From Cycas panzhihuaensis (taxonomy: Eukaryota > Cycadophyta): a stretch of 64,000 nt of DNA. The stretch is from NCBI GenBank assembly GCA_023213395.1, contig CM041465.1:175839741-175903740 (forward strand). The letters are read 5' to 3'. Position 1 is the first letter of the stretch. Every line of letters starts with the position of its first letter. The notes beneath the pieces were generated by a model. It was not told the DNA's origin and did not search any database. It saw only the letters and a program-made list of their open reading frames with translations. Position numbers and translations under genes: made by a program. Positions 47,531 through 59,067 of this stretch are shown here, in pieces.

Positions 47531-47549
47531 GTCCCCAGTATGGTCGCCA
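47531..47549 (-). other. Primer-binding site of element B
   Basis: On the minus strand, one base after the LTR ends (CATCCA), the sequence reads TGGCGACCATACTGGGGAC. The TGGCGAC...TGGGGAC pattern is like the tRNA-Arg-type sites of Tat/Ogre elements and unlike the tRNA-Met sites of elements A, F, G and I. The tRNA assignment is from memory of the family. Confidence 0.7.
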
Positions 47550-47550
47550 G

Positions 47551-50311
47551 TGGATGCGCGTCTACGGGATAACCACCTAGTTACATAGGGATAGTGAGGA
47601 TGATCAATGACACTATCAGGTGCGGATAGGAACCTACAAGCAAGGCAAGTACCACGCAGGGTGCCTCGTGCACCGGAGCATGAGTTTAGGACCTGCAGAT
47701 GGTACCCAACTACCTAAAGGTAGTTCCCCACTTCAACTCAGAAGGAGAGAGGCAGAAGTGTAGCCTAGATAGATTCAGGAGAAGAGTCCTCCCACCCTCG
47801 GATGGCCGGAAGGGAAGGGAGAGAGTCCCTTGAAGGTTTCCTTATAGCAGAGGGAAACGAGTAGAGGCAAAGTAGGCGAATAGCCTACGGTTAAGATTCT
47901 TTGGGTTACTTGGCTAGGTGGAGGAAACCGAGGGAGAATGAAGGGAGTGGGAACGATCAATCGATCAAGAGTTCCCCCTTCAAAAGAGCAATCAAGAGAA
48001 AAGAAGGTGCTAGGACACACGCAAGTAAACTAAACCAAATATGACGAGCCAAGAGGGCAAGGGCAAAGTTTACAAGCTGAAGGGAAAGGTTGGAGGGAAG
48101 AACTTCCTAAAACCCTTTCCTACAATAGGTGTAGTGTATAAGATATAACATGCGGAATGTAAATAAAAAAGAGAGTTGATTCCCTTCTCCTTTTATGTGG
48201 TCTAATTACTACCATGCAAAATCTTCTTAAAAGAAGGAAAGTGAAACGAAGCAAGAATACATACCCAGAATGAAGATGCAATCGAAGTAGCAATGCTCCC
48301 ACAAGGTATCCAAATCACTCCATGAAGTATGAAAAAAGAGGGGTCACGGTAGGGTGAAGCGTGGGGCTTCCTTACCTTCCCCGGAAAGCGACACTAAAGT
48401 GCCAAAAAAGGAAAAGGAAAGTAATAGCAAAAAATGAGGTGCTATAATAAAATACGAGTAAATACACTTACCTGAGAGAAAGAGAGAAAGGGAGAAGTCC
48501 TTTGCGTCCTCCGTGTACTTGCAAGTAAGCGCAAATATTCCTTTCTGGAGAAAGGAGATTAGCAACACAAGGTGGAGTTCCAATAACACATGTATACATG
48601 TACCAAAAACAAATCTCTATACATATATATTAGTGCTCATGAATCACAAGGTTGCAGCAATAATCTATGGTAAAAACTACTCAAATGAATAGTGAGTAGA
48701 TAGGTAAGCCTTAGAGTGGCCCACCTCTCACAAAGAGCAACCCTACCCTCCCTCAAGAAGCCATAAGGCAACGAGTGTATGCCTGTACAACTAGCTAGAA
48801 ACTAGGGCAGCAAAGGTGCAAAAGAGCCTAAAGAAGCCCTCAATGAGCCAGAGTGCTATAGGAAGCAAATCGGCCCATTGAGAGAAGGGCTGAGCTAAGA
48901 AGAGTAACCGGGGCTTATGCGTTGCCCGGATGAGAGAAATGAGCCTACAAACTAGCACTGCAACTGGTGCCAATGCTGATTTCAGCGACTGGAAATGGCC
49001 TTCTAATCCTTTGCCCACTTCAGGAACAACACGAGGGCAAAGAGGAAGGTTTAGAGGGCGCCACCTCTTAGGGAGTGATAAGGTGGTACAGAATCCACCT
49101 AGCTCTATCCCAAACCTTATGGAGCCCTCTTTGGCTGCTTTCCTAGGTGTGAGACGTAGGAAAAAAGGCCTAAATAGTAGAGAAAAAGTCCAAGGGAAAG
49201 GCAAGAAACAACCCTTGAAACAAGATAAGACAAACTAGTGAAAAACATACAAAACTAGGCATAAACTGGAAAAAGGAATGACTTTAAACCAATAAATACC
49301 TTTAGAGAAGGTGGGAGGCATTTGCCTCTGCAAAAGCCTGCTGAAAAGAGGCTAGAAAATCTGAGGAAAGGCTAGAGTGCAGTAGGTATGGAGCCCCTAC
49401 TGAGATGGCTGGAGGAAATCCTACTTCTGAGACCACTTGGTGACTGCCTGGGAAAGGAGACCCTGAAAACTCCTCAAGGAGGCCCTCTCCAAGGTGTGCA
49501 ATGAGCTATGAAGATGTCACAGTGAAGCCAAAGGAGAGCTAGATGCTAAAGAGTGGTTGCAGGTCCTAGAAATACAGCAGAGCAGTAGAGGAGAGCAGAC
49601 AACAGGGCATTTTTCCTTTGTAATCCTTTAAAAGAGAGCCAAAAGATCCTAAAAATGAGTTGAGATGGGCTTAAATACTCAGCCCCAACCCTAATCAAGC
49701 AATTAGGGCATGACTAGCACTGAGGTGGGATAAAAGACATGTGACAATTCTGTAATAAATGCGAGAATTGCCATGGTTATTTAAAAAAAATAAGTTATAA
49801 CAGTCACACCGTGGGAAACTTCACGGTAAACTTCATGGTGCCGCGAAATTTACCACGATGCGGGACCAGAAGACTAAATTGGCCCAATCAGCCAACTAGG
49901 GCTATGGACCAAAGTGCTAGGAGACCGGCAGAGGGACGGGCCCACCTACCCAGGGGCAAGCAATAGACCAAAAGCCACAAGAAAGGTAATCATGGGACTC
50001 AAGGGTGCAACAAGGAGGCCAAATGGCAATGAATCAACATGTGAGTGAATCATCACATGAATCAGGTGAGTCTTAAGGGGAGCAGGGCAGATTGTGGGAA
50101 GTGATATGGCCATCGGGGTGTCACACTAGCTAGGAGTATGCCCCCGCTATAGTTGTCATAGGCTAAATAGGCGTAGGTGGTGCAAATCATCTACGAAAAC
50201 ATAACATGCAAGCAAATACTCCTCACAAAAGAAAACAAAAATAAGGTGAGAAACATACCTACACTTACTTGAGTCGACCTCTCCATATTCATTCCCGAAA
50301 GCGGGGAAACA
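47551..50311 (-). repeat. 5' LTR of element B
   Basis: 2761 bases; the promoter LTR for this minus-strand element. It has the same motif clusters as the left copy (GTAC-type motifs at 49800-49865). Confidence 0.95.
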
Positions 50312-50377
50312 TAATGTTAGTTAACTAGCAAGCTTTTGATTGAACTGCTTGAGAAAGAGGGTAGACAATAAAGAAAG

Positions 50378-51400
50378 ATGTCTAAACCAGAGCAAGAGGT
50401 AGAGAAAAGGTTTATGAAGATGGAGCAAGACATTAACCGGTTAACTCAACTTGTGGTGTAGCTAGTTTCTCAACAAGGTGCATCCTCTTCTATAGCCAAA
50501 GACTAGAAAAAGGAAGAAGATAAACTAGTAAAAGAAGAGATAAGTGAGGGACCTACAAAAGACTAACAATCTAAAGAAGATGAAGATGATAATCCATTGA
50601 TGGTAGTGTATCCATTCAAAGTAGAGGTCAAACTTGAATTACCCATCTATGATGGAATCCTAGATGCTAAAAAGTTGGATGATTAGTTGGACCAACTAGA
50701 AATATATTTTTTAATTTATGGGTACAAAAACAAGAAAAAATCACTTTTGTTAAGTTAAAATTATCTAAACATGTATTAGTTTAGGGGAATGTATATCTCA
50801 AATCCTATAATATGGATAAAATCACATGGTAGTGATTTAAAACCATTATAAATAAATAATTCTACCCTATTAGGTACGAAGAGTAGCAGAGGATTAAATA
50901 GTAGTATTATCGACAAGAAAGAGGCCAAAATATTTAAGAATATATAACAGAATTTTAGAAACAAGTTGTTATGTTGGGTATTTCTCTACTAGGCAAAGAT
51001 ATAATATTGAAATATATTAGAGGATTACACAAGTATATTGAGTAAGAACTTTAATTATTTGAAGTTAAATCACTCGATGAAGCTATCAAGAAAGTAATCA
51101 CCATAAAAAAAAGGGATAATAAGGTTTGTAGAGAGGAAATAGTTTACACCTCAAGAAGGTAGCAACAAACCTGCTCAAGGAAAGAAGTTTCCAGAAAAAG
51201 TTAGACAATAACTAATTGAGAGTTTTGGTAAGAAGAAGTAAGCTAATATCACTTAAATTAAAATCTCTTGCATGCATTGTAAATGAGTAGGTCACATTAT
51301 AGAAAATTCTTGGTTTTTACATCCACAGAAGTGGCCTAAGAACAAAGGAAAAGATAAGCCAAAGCTAAAGGTAAAGCTTTATTTAACTTTGATAAAGATG
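50378..51400 (+). pseudogene. gag: gag of element A
   Basis: From ATG at 50378: MSKPEQEVEKRFMKMEQDI (coiled start), then VYPFKVEVKLELPIYDGI and LDQLEIYFLIYGYKNKKK, the conserved start of gag in plant gypsy elements. A decayed capsid core follows. At 51269 CMHCK-stop-VGHIIENS is a C-x2-C-x4-H-x4-C knuckle with the last Cys changed to Ser. Stops are mainly TAG for CAG or TGG. Element B is inserted in the leader just upstream. Confidence 0.85.
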
Positions 51401-51479
51401 AACACATTTATGACACTGAAGGAGCCAATCAGAAGTTGATACTCATGGCCAATACTAAGCCTAAAAATAACCTACAACA

Positions 51480-51980
51480 AGTTGAGCCATAGATTAGAGA
51501 GGAGCTCTTTATAGTAAGAATCCAAGTGAAGCAAAGTATGGTTGATGCTATCTTTGATGGAGGAAGCCTAAAGAACTTAATCTCAGAAGTATTGATGACA
51601 AAGTCAGGATTAAAGATGCATGCACATACAAAATCATATCCTCTTGGATGGTTACAAAAAGATTTAGAGTTGCAAGTTACTCACCAATGTAAGTTTAAAT
51701 TTGTAATTTCTAAAAAATTCATTGATGGAGTTGAATATGAGGTGGTTCCTTTGGACATTTATTAAGTTGTATTTAGAAACCCATATCTCTATGATAGGGA
51801 TAGAGTTTATCATATGAGTATGAGAAAGATTCAACTCATTAAGGATAGGAAATTGTATTTGATCAATGCATCAAAGCCACAAAGGAAGATCTCCCTTATA
51901 TCCTCCCAACAAGTAAAAAGATTGATTAATGCTTGTGGGAAATTTGTGCTGTTGATTGTAAAGTAAAAGGTAGAGGAAAA
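51480..51980 (+). pseudogene. Aspartic protease of element A
   Basis: The open block 51526-51765 starts VDAIFDGGSLKNLIS, the retropepsin active site with D-G-G-S where the family has D-[ST]-G-[AS]. HQCKFKFVISKKFIDGVEYEVVPLD follows as the later strands. The reading continues with LYDRDRVY and a linker to RT. Confidence 0.8.
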
Positions 51981-52059
51981 TGAGCAAGCAGAGTCCTCAA
52001 TGTAGGCACTAGATAGGAAATAATTATAGCAGATTGAAGGCTTAAGGAATAGATACAAT

Positions 52060-52880
52060 GATGTATTCCAAGAGCCAAAAGTGATACTCCCTAAGAGGGA
52101 AATTGAGCATGAAATCTAGTTGGTTGTCGATTTACCTTTGCCCAATCTTAGTCTTTATCAAAACTCAATTTTAGAGAATGAAGAGATTAAGAAGTAGATT
52201 CAAGAACTCTTAGAGCAAGAAGTGATTAAACTAGGTTGTTCCCCTATTATTTTGGTTCCAAAGAAAGATGGTGAATGGAGAATGTGTCTTGACTATTGAG
52301 CTTTGAATAAGATCACCATAAAAAATCAACATCCCCTACCATGGATAGATGAATTATTAGACCATATATAGTCTGTAAGATATTTTAGCAAGTTAGACAT
52401 GAAATTAGGATATCATCAAGTTCAAATCCAGGAGGAGGATACTTAGAAGACCACCTTTAAATTGAAGTAAGGATTGTTCGAATGGATGGTGATACCTTTT
52501 GGGCTATGCAACACACCTGCCACCTTCATGAGGTTGATGAATGAGATATCGAGACCCTTCATTGATGACTTTGTAATTGTCTATTTTGATGATATTCTAA
52601 TTTTTAACCATACTTAAGAGGAACACCTCCAACATGTTGAGTAAGTGCTTAAAGTTCTCTAAGAGTAGTAACTAAAACTTAACTTGAAGAAGTGTAAATT
52701 TGAAAAGTAATCTCTCATCTTCTTAGGTTTTGTAATTAGAGGAGGAAATTGAGGATTGAACCAGTAAAGACTAGAGCCATTCTCAATTAGCCCACACCCA
52801 AGATAACCATAGAGGTAAGAAGTTTTATTGGTGCTTATCAATATTTAAGAAAATTTATTTTTAAATTCTCTCAAATTCTA
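52060..52880 (+). pseudogene. pol: Reverse transcriptase of element A
   Basis: All RT blocks are readable: [95 protein letters not shown] (both catalytic Asp), and LNLKKCKFEK. About nine stops lie in the frame, nearly all explained by CAG to TAG, CAA to TAA, CGA to TGA or TGG to TAG. The last part has a FIGAYQYLRKF block (normally F-GLA.YYR.F). Confidence 0.93.
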
Positions 52881-55520
52881 ACACCTCTTCATTCATTGAT
52901 GGGAGGACATACAAAGTTCTTTTGGGAGAATGAACAAGAGAAAGCTTTTAGGCTTCTAAAGTAGAAAATTTGTGAGGCATGAGTGTTAGCCTTACCATCA
53001 TTACAAAAGTTATTCGAGTTGGAGGCTAATGCTTCAGACTATGCCATGGGAGTAGTATTAAAGCAAGAAGAAAGACCAATAGCATGCCATTCAAAAAAAA
53101 TTTAATGGAGCTGTCATAAACTACCCAACTTATGATAAGGAGATTTATACATTGCACCAAGTAGTCAAGCATTAGAGACCTTACTTATTGGGAATAGAGA
53201 TAGTCATCCACACTAACCATAAGCCTTTGCAATTCTTACAGAAATAATCTAAATTACATTAGGCTAGGCACATGAAGTGGATATCCTACTTGTAATAGTT
53301 CTTAGAATCGTGTCTATGGGATGGTAACTACACTCAGGAAAGATTAAGGTAGTCAACGGTATATACCAGAATGGGAATGTGATCCTATAAGTGGAAGAAA
53401 CACCTGCACAGGGCATCCGCGCATCGGAATGCAGGTTCGGGACCCACGAATGGCGCACAACTTCCTCAAGGTAGTTTGGTTCCTTTTGACTCGAAGGGAC
53501 AAGGCACACATGTGGTATCTTGGATAAACCCTAAAAGCGAGGTCCCCCTACCCTTGGATGGCCGGAAAGAAGAGGGGGGACCTACGAAAAGGGGGTTCCT
53601 ATGGCGAAGGGATGTAGGACAAAATGCAATAAGTAAAAGGATGCGAGATGAGCTCAAATAGGCCTCCTTAGGCCAATTAGCCTAAGGTAGATCTAAATGA
53701 AAGAAGTAACAGTGGAAAGAGGATCCTTGCCACTATGTAAGCTAAGGGGGATCAAGCCTCGACAAGGATGGTGAAAGTTGTGCCTATTGGTTAGGTGTGT
53801 GAAGTGTGGGAGAGAGACGACAAAAAGTGATGTTGTATGTGTCCACATAAGAGATCTAAAACTATACTCCCTCTCTCTCTTTTCCTTTTACCAATAAAAG
53901 ACAAAGAAAAGAAAAGAAATAAAGCATTTCATGCACATTCAAACATGCATACTAAGATGATGCCCGACTAAGGGATGCTTTTGGTTTAGGTAAGAAAAAG
54001 GGGAAGGTGTAATTCCTATTATGTCCTTTTTTATATAAAGTCAACTATTTAGCATATATATGCAAGATGAATGAAAGTATATTGGTTTATTACCCTTTGA
54101 CTTTTATGTAACTTATTATGCAAAAGTGGATGCCTAATAAAAACATATCAGGCTTAGTGGGAACGGATCACACCTTGCATCCTTTCACACCCTCCTTGTG
54201 AACCCTCTCCTGCAGCCTCCTTGGGAAAAACTAGGGGAGGAATGAGGGATGACAAGATTATAGGAAACAACAAATAAAGAAAATACTTCCCTACACAACA
54301 AAAACATAAGGAAAAGACCTATATGCTTAAAAAACTCATTTTTGCAAAATAAAACAAAGGTAAAAGGGGGAAACAATGGTAAGGAGTACCTGCTAGGTTA
54401 CATGGGAGCAGGTTTTCTCCTGTAAGCAGTGACAGACACTAGGTTTGAAGAGCTTATAGGGGGTCTCTTAGTTGCAGGAGGAGGACCTTCGTTGAAAGTT
54501 GAAAGAAGAGTGTGGAGGCTAAGCCTAGGCATGGACCCTTGCTCGGTGGCGTTGGTTGAGGAGTTCCCTACCATGAACCAATGCTGCAACAGGTGAATCT
54601 TAGGCTGGTGCAACAAAAATTTAGATGTGCAGGCATTTTTATAAGGCTTCCTGTGAGGAGAGGAGAAGAGAGCATCAAGAGGTGATGGAAAAGAGGCAAA
54701 AATAAGGGTTTTTGGACTTTATACCTAGCCCTAGCCCTAATCAAGCAATTAGGGTTAGGCTGGAGCTTTGGTAGTGACTAATCCATGTGGCAATTCTGAA
54801 AAAAATACGATAATAACCATGGCATATTAAAAAACCAATGATAAATAATTGCACAACGGTAAACTTTGCAGTACCGCAATAAACTTTGCAGTACTACTAA
54901 GTTTGCAGCTGTGAGGGGTTAAAATGTCATAAAAAGAGAAATAAGGGTTTTGGGGAGCCTAGAAGGGGGTACCCTAGGCTTAGGAGGGACTGGCCCTCCT
55001 GTTTAAGTGGCTGAGGATAGTCCAAGTGAGAAAATGGGGCTAAACCAGACAGGGTATCGAGAGGTGAGGCTTTCCAAAATGCTAGAGATGGGTATAAAAT
55101 ACTCATGACAAAGGTGTGAATGGATCACATGAGTCGGTTATAGCTTGAGGTGACGTGGAGGTGATGTGGAGGGTTGTAGAGTGCCATGGGGATGCCTGCC
55201 TCACGGAGAGGTAGGTCCCGCGGGTCGTCATAGGCTAAAAGGATGACAAGAAGTATGATCAAGCAATAGGTGTAAGGTGATCACTCAAATGTGACAGTCA
55301 GTCATGCAATGAGATTATGCTTCTATCTACCTTTCCAAAGAAATAGTAAAGGCGAAAAGGAAGAAGTATACCTGTCCTTACCTGAGTTGACCCATCCATA
55401 CCCATTTTTGATAGCCAAGAAATAGTTCCACATCATATTCAAATACAAGAAAGGAATCTCAAACAAAATTACAGACTTGTTATCCAGACCTCCTCAAGAG
55501 TAAGGTATTTCTAGCTTGTT
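52881..55520 (+). pseudogene. pol: RNase H of element A, split by solo LTR C
   Basis: Before the insertion: FFWENEQEKAFRLL, FELEANASDYAMGVVL, then IYTLHQVVKH and TNHKPLQFL, up to HMKWISYL at 53297. After the insertion (from 55425): FHIIFKYKKGISNKI and DLLSRPPQE. Together these are the RT_RNaseH domain and the tether to integrase. The joint falls exactly at the duplicated target site GTTC. Confidence 0.88.
53303..55424 (-). mobile_element. Element C: solo LTR related to the LTR of element B
   Basis: A 2122-base LTR alone, flanked by GTTCT (53298-53302) and GTTCC (55425-55429), a 5-base duplication with one C-to-T change. It starts TAGAATCGTGTCTATGGG where B has TGGATGCGTGTCTACGGG, and ends AGCCAAGAAATA where B has AGCGGGGAAACA. 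The inner phrase GGTTCGGGACC...GAATGG is also shared. It belongs to a diverged sister family of B. Its open frames (for example 53657-53466) have no known domain. Confidence 0.85.
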
Positions 55521-55559
55521 AATAGCTATGTAGTTTAAACCTTTTTGCCATGATGAATA

Positions 55560-56827
55560 TATTAATTTATACTTGGAAGATGAGGCATTCAAGCTTATCT
55601 TAAAGTAGCTCAGCAACAAAACATAGTAGTTGATTTTTAGATGAAAGATGGTCTACTTTTCAACCATGATAAGCTTTGTATTCCAAAGTGTACAGCCCAA
55701 ATGAGGTAGGTAAGAGAAACTCACACCTCTCGAGTTGAAGGACATTTGGAGTGGGAAAAATATTACTAAATTTGCAGTGATATATGTATTGATCTAATAT
55801 GTAGTAGGACATAACTACAACAGTATGAAGATGTACATTATGTAGTACATCAAAGTTAGCCAATAAGAAGTTGGGATTGTACAGTCCACTTCTTATTCCA
55901 TCATGACCATGGGAGAGTATCTCCATGGATTTCTTCAGAGGACTACCATGGACCAAAAATGGTATAGATTATTTTTTTGTAGTTGTTGACCAATTCAGTA
56001 AAATGGTGGTGTCAATTCCTTGTAGTAAGATGCATACAGGAGAAGACACAGCTAGATTATTTTTCCAGCATGTTTGGAAGCATTTAAAGCTTCCTAACTT
56101 AATCATTTCTAATCAAGACAATAGATTTTTGAGTCATTTTTAGTAAACTCTTTGGGGAATGATTGATACAAAGATGAAGATAAGTACGACCTTTAATCCT
56201 CAAACAAATAGCTAAACTAAAGTCGTTAATAAGATGTTGGTGCAGCTGTTACAAGGATACAATGCTAAGCATCCTAAGACTTGGGATGAAAGTCTCCCAT
56301 ACCTACAATTTGCCTTCAACAGAGTAGTCTATAACTCGACTCGAAAATCACCATTAGAGGTATATTTGAAATTTTTGCCTACAAATCCTTTTAATTTAGA
56401 ATTTATAGCTCAACTTATTGCAAAAAATAGAAAGGAAGAAGAAGGACAAGAGAAGGTATAAAGATTCTTAAAAAGAATTAAAACAATTCATCAACAAGTT
56501 GAGGAGTAACTTCAAAAATCTCAGTAGAGGTATAAATAAAGGCATGATATACATAAAACCAACCATTCCTTTAAGGAAAGAGATTGAGTTTGGTTGCATC
56601 TTAATGAGAAAAGATTGCATGGTGAAGGTAAAAAATTGAAGCCTATATGTTATGGCCCCTTTACAATTTTGAAGAAGAATGAGAAAACTGCTTTTCAACT
56701 TGAACTTCCAAAATTCATAAAGATACATTCAATTGTGAATGTTGAGAATCTAAAGATATTCAAACCTTCCATGTTGGATGAAGATGAAGATAGAGTTCCA
56801 CTTTTGGCAAATGTAGAGGAGTTATAA
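55560..56827 (+). pseudogene. pol: Integrase of element A
   Basis: After a zinc-finger remnant (KLCIPK, THTSRVEGHLEWEKYY) the core is open at 55925-56143: MDFFRGLPWTKNGIDYFFVV, FSKMVVSIPCSKMHTGED, NLIISNQDNRFLSHF. Then PQTNS-stop-TKVVNKML, where the catalytic Glu of the usual TEVVN is Lys, and WDESLPYLQFAFNRVVYNST. The C-terminal domain is open at 56594-56827 (KLKPICYGPFTIL, VNVENLKIFKPSMLDEDED). First and second Asp are present and the Glu is lost. No chromodomain is seen after it. Confidence 0.9.
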
Positions 56828-57039
56828 GTGGAGAAAGAAGAATTAATGTAAAATGATTGTATTCTCTAAAAGAAGTAGACCATGACCAAAAGAGTTATAA
56901 TTGAATCCTTTAGGATTACAGAGGAAGGAAAAAAACCCAGTAAAGAAAAATGGTATAGTAAGAAGAAGGGAAGAATCAAATTTACTCATTTATATTTATA
57001 AGGTTCATGAAACCATGAACTCTAAAAAATGGGAAGTTC

Positions 57040-57221
57040 TGATCCAATTTCAGCTCTATTAAATCCTTAACTCACTATAAAATAATTATAAATACCTCTA
57101 ATGGAACTTGTTTCATATTTTATAAGAACTTTTCAAATATAGAAGTGTATTATACTATATATTGATTCTAAGTTTGTTTTAATTAGATAAAGTTTTTACT
57201 TTCCCATTTAAATTTAGATCA
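57040..57221 (+). repeat. 3' LTR of element A (short form)
   Basis: 182 bases, TGATCCAATTT to AGATCA, followed by the target duplication TTATC. It contains the first and last parts of the 1125-base 5' LTR but lacks the middle ~940 bases. Confidence 0.85.
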
Positions 57222-57226
57222 TTATC

Positions 57227-58277
57227 TTAATTATTTGATTATATTTTAATGGAAAAGATCAAGAGTGGGATATTAGAGAACCCTTAGGATATTAACTTGA
57301 CTAGGAATATTTTCATAATCTTTTCTTATTAGATTTGATAAAAAGATTATAAAGTAGTGGGTTGAACACTAAATGAATCATACTAGAGAAAATTTTTCAA
57401 ACTTTAAGAATAAATATTTATGGGAATACAAATTTAAAGGGATGTAAGAAATCTTACATGATACATTTTAGAAAAGAATATGTAATTAAGAAGCTCTTAT
57501 GTAGGACATAAGGGAAGAGTTATTAGAGTACGTTAAAGAATAGTCTAGAAAGGAGCATGTCATGCAAGTTAAAGAATAGTCTAATAAAGATCTTATTGGT
57601 GAGAGATGTGATAAAAGAATAAATAACATACATGAGACAAGTAAGGATATACCCTCTAATGAGAAACTTGAAGAATAACTTAAGGTACAAGACATCTTTA
57701 GAAAGGTACTTACTGTACATTTAATCTTATTTTACGTACATACATTTCTTTTGGAAGTTTCCTTATTCATATTTATTTCCTAAATTCTATAGCCTTAAAG
57801 GACCCTTCATCTCTTACACAACAAGATCCTATAACTAAACTAAAACCTAAATCCCAAAATCCCCAACTTTTACTAGGTCACTTATATGTCTCATTGCCTA
57901 TGAAATCTCTTTATCATAGTCCTCTTTATACTCTTTATCTTCCATTCCCACTTTAATAAGCTTCAAATTGAGTACTATTACTATACGCTTCCTATATAAC
58001 ACATTGAATTTTTCCATCTACTCCCTAACTTACTTTACTACCAACCCCATTACTATCTTATGCATTTTCTCTTAGTACTTTGTATTACTCCATAAATCAC
58101 CTTCATATACCATTATCAAAACTCTTTTCCTATAAGAAATGTCTAGCTCTTATTCCTTATATATTCCCTTTATTCCTATCAAATCTTAAATTCACTTATA
58201 GATCCAAATTCACCTACCTTTCATTCTATATAACATCATCTTCATTGTCCATAAATTCATTTTCTCTACCTCTTATC
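57227..58277 (+). pseudogene. gag: Second part of gag of element F
   Basis: The gag core resumes with LYFNGKDQEWDIREP after element A and becomes Lys/Arg-rich (57430-57700), then C/T-rich. The end (frame 58080-58301) has LSKLFSYKKCLALIPYIF, which resembles LKPFFHKEPLSLIPH in element G (66-401). The LINE at 58278 interrupts the 3' part. Many stops are present. Confidence 0.6.
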
Positions 58278-58379
58278 TTTTTTTTTATAAAACAAAAATG
58301 AATTAAGAGTGGATTTGAACCAGGATCCCACAACCTAGTACATCAACATGCTTGAGGTATCCAAGTTAAAGATGACCGT

Positions 58380-58920
58380 AACATCCCCATAGTCTAGGCG
58401 GAGAAATTACATGTCGGGACAAGCCCCTTGACTAGTAACTATGGACCAAATCTTGCTCAACCAAAACCATAAGATCCCTAGGAAATTCACACCTCCATAC
58501 AGCGCCTCCCTTATGCTTCACCCCCCAATTAGTCAAGAAGTCAACAACTTTGTTACCTTCTCTTAGTGTATTTCTAATACATACTTCTTGTAGTCCCTTA
58601 ATACTCTCCTTCGCGTCATTGATTATGGATTGGAATCTCTAGTATGGGAGGGCCTCGCCTCTCAGCGATTTAATGACCACCTCTGAGTCTCCCTCAATTA
58701 CCAGTCGCCAAAAGCCTCCTTCAAGGTCTAAGTCTAGAGCTTTAAGCATGGCGTGCGTTTCTGCATAATGGTTCGTTTGGTGCTCATAGTAGTCCATAAA
58801 GGCCCAAATAGGTGTGCCCTTACTATCTTTGTAAATGCCCCCTCCCTTAGCTTCTCCTAGGTTCCCCTTTGAGGACCCGTCAAAGTTGATTTTAAGCTAG
58901 GGCCCCACCAGAGGCAACCA
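58380..58920 (-). pseudogene. RNase H domain of the LINE
   Basis: The frame shows LKINFDGSSKGN, GGGIYKDSKG, NHYAETHAMLKALDL, LVIEGDSEVVIKSL, and NKVVDFLTNWGVKHKGG at the end. All four catalytic acidic residues (Asp, Glu, Asp, Asp) are present. Two stops are seen, one before LKINF and one in 'ALPY-stop-RFQ'. This RVT_3-type RNase H follows RT in plant L1 elements and would remove RNA during target-primed synthesis. Confidence 0.85.
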
Positions 58921-59067
58921 ACTACTACATCTAGCCTTTACAACCTCATATACAAGTTCTATACCCCACTTAAGTAGAATCCTATTCTCAGTCAGGTATG
59001 TATGCTTCTCCTTAATGTTTCTGATATTTTCCCTGATGTCCATACAGATTTTATTAAAGGTGGCATG

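Larger units (their letters stand above)
33404..50311 (-). mobile_element. Element B: 16.9-kb Tat-like Ty3/gypsy retrotransposon with a 3' module
   Basis: LTRs of 2770 and 2761 bases (33404-36173, 47551-50311) start TGGATGCG and end GGAAACA on the plus strand. The target site is CAATG on the left (33399-33403) and TAATG on the right (50312-50316), one transition apart. Reading right to left: 5' LTR, primer site, gag, protease, RT, RNase H, integrase, then an antisense PMD gene on the plus strand, a second RNase H on the minus strand, polypurine tract, 3' LTR. It sits in the leader of element A. Its GC content is clearly higher than that of the surrounding elements and its reading frames are the longest, so it is among the youngest insertions. 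Confidence 0.95.
32152..57221 (+). mobile_element. Element A: Ty3/gypsy retrotransposon interrupted by B and C
   Basis: Target duplication TTATC is perfect (32147-32151 and 57222-57226). Its LTRs are 32152-33276 and 57040-57221. After removing B (33404-50311) and C (53303-55424) the internal region is about 4.7 kb, with gag, protease, RT, RNase H and integrase in the standard gypsy order. It lies in the gag gene of element F. Many TAG, TGA and TAA stops are present in otherwise readable domains. Confidence 0.92.

Noticed and set aside
58311-58321. A tRNA gene
   Set aside because: Only the B box fits; the acceptor, D and anticodon arms cannot be paired, so only a tRNA-like tail is proposed.
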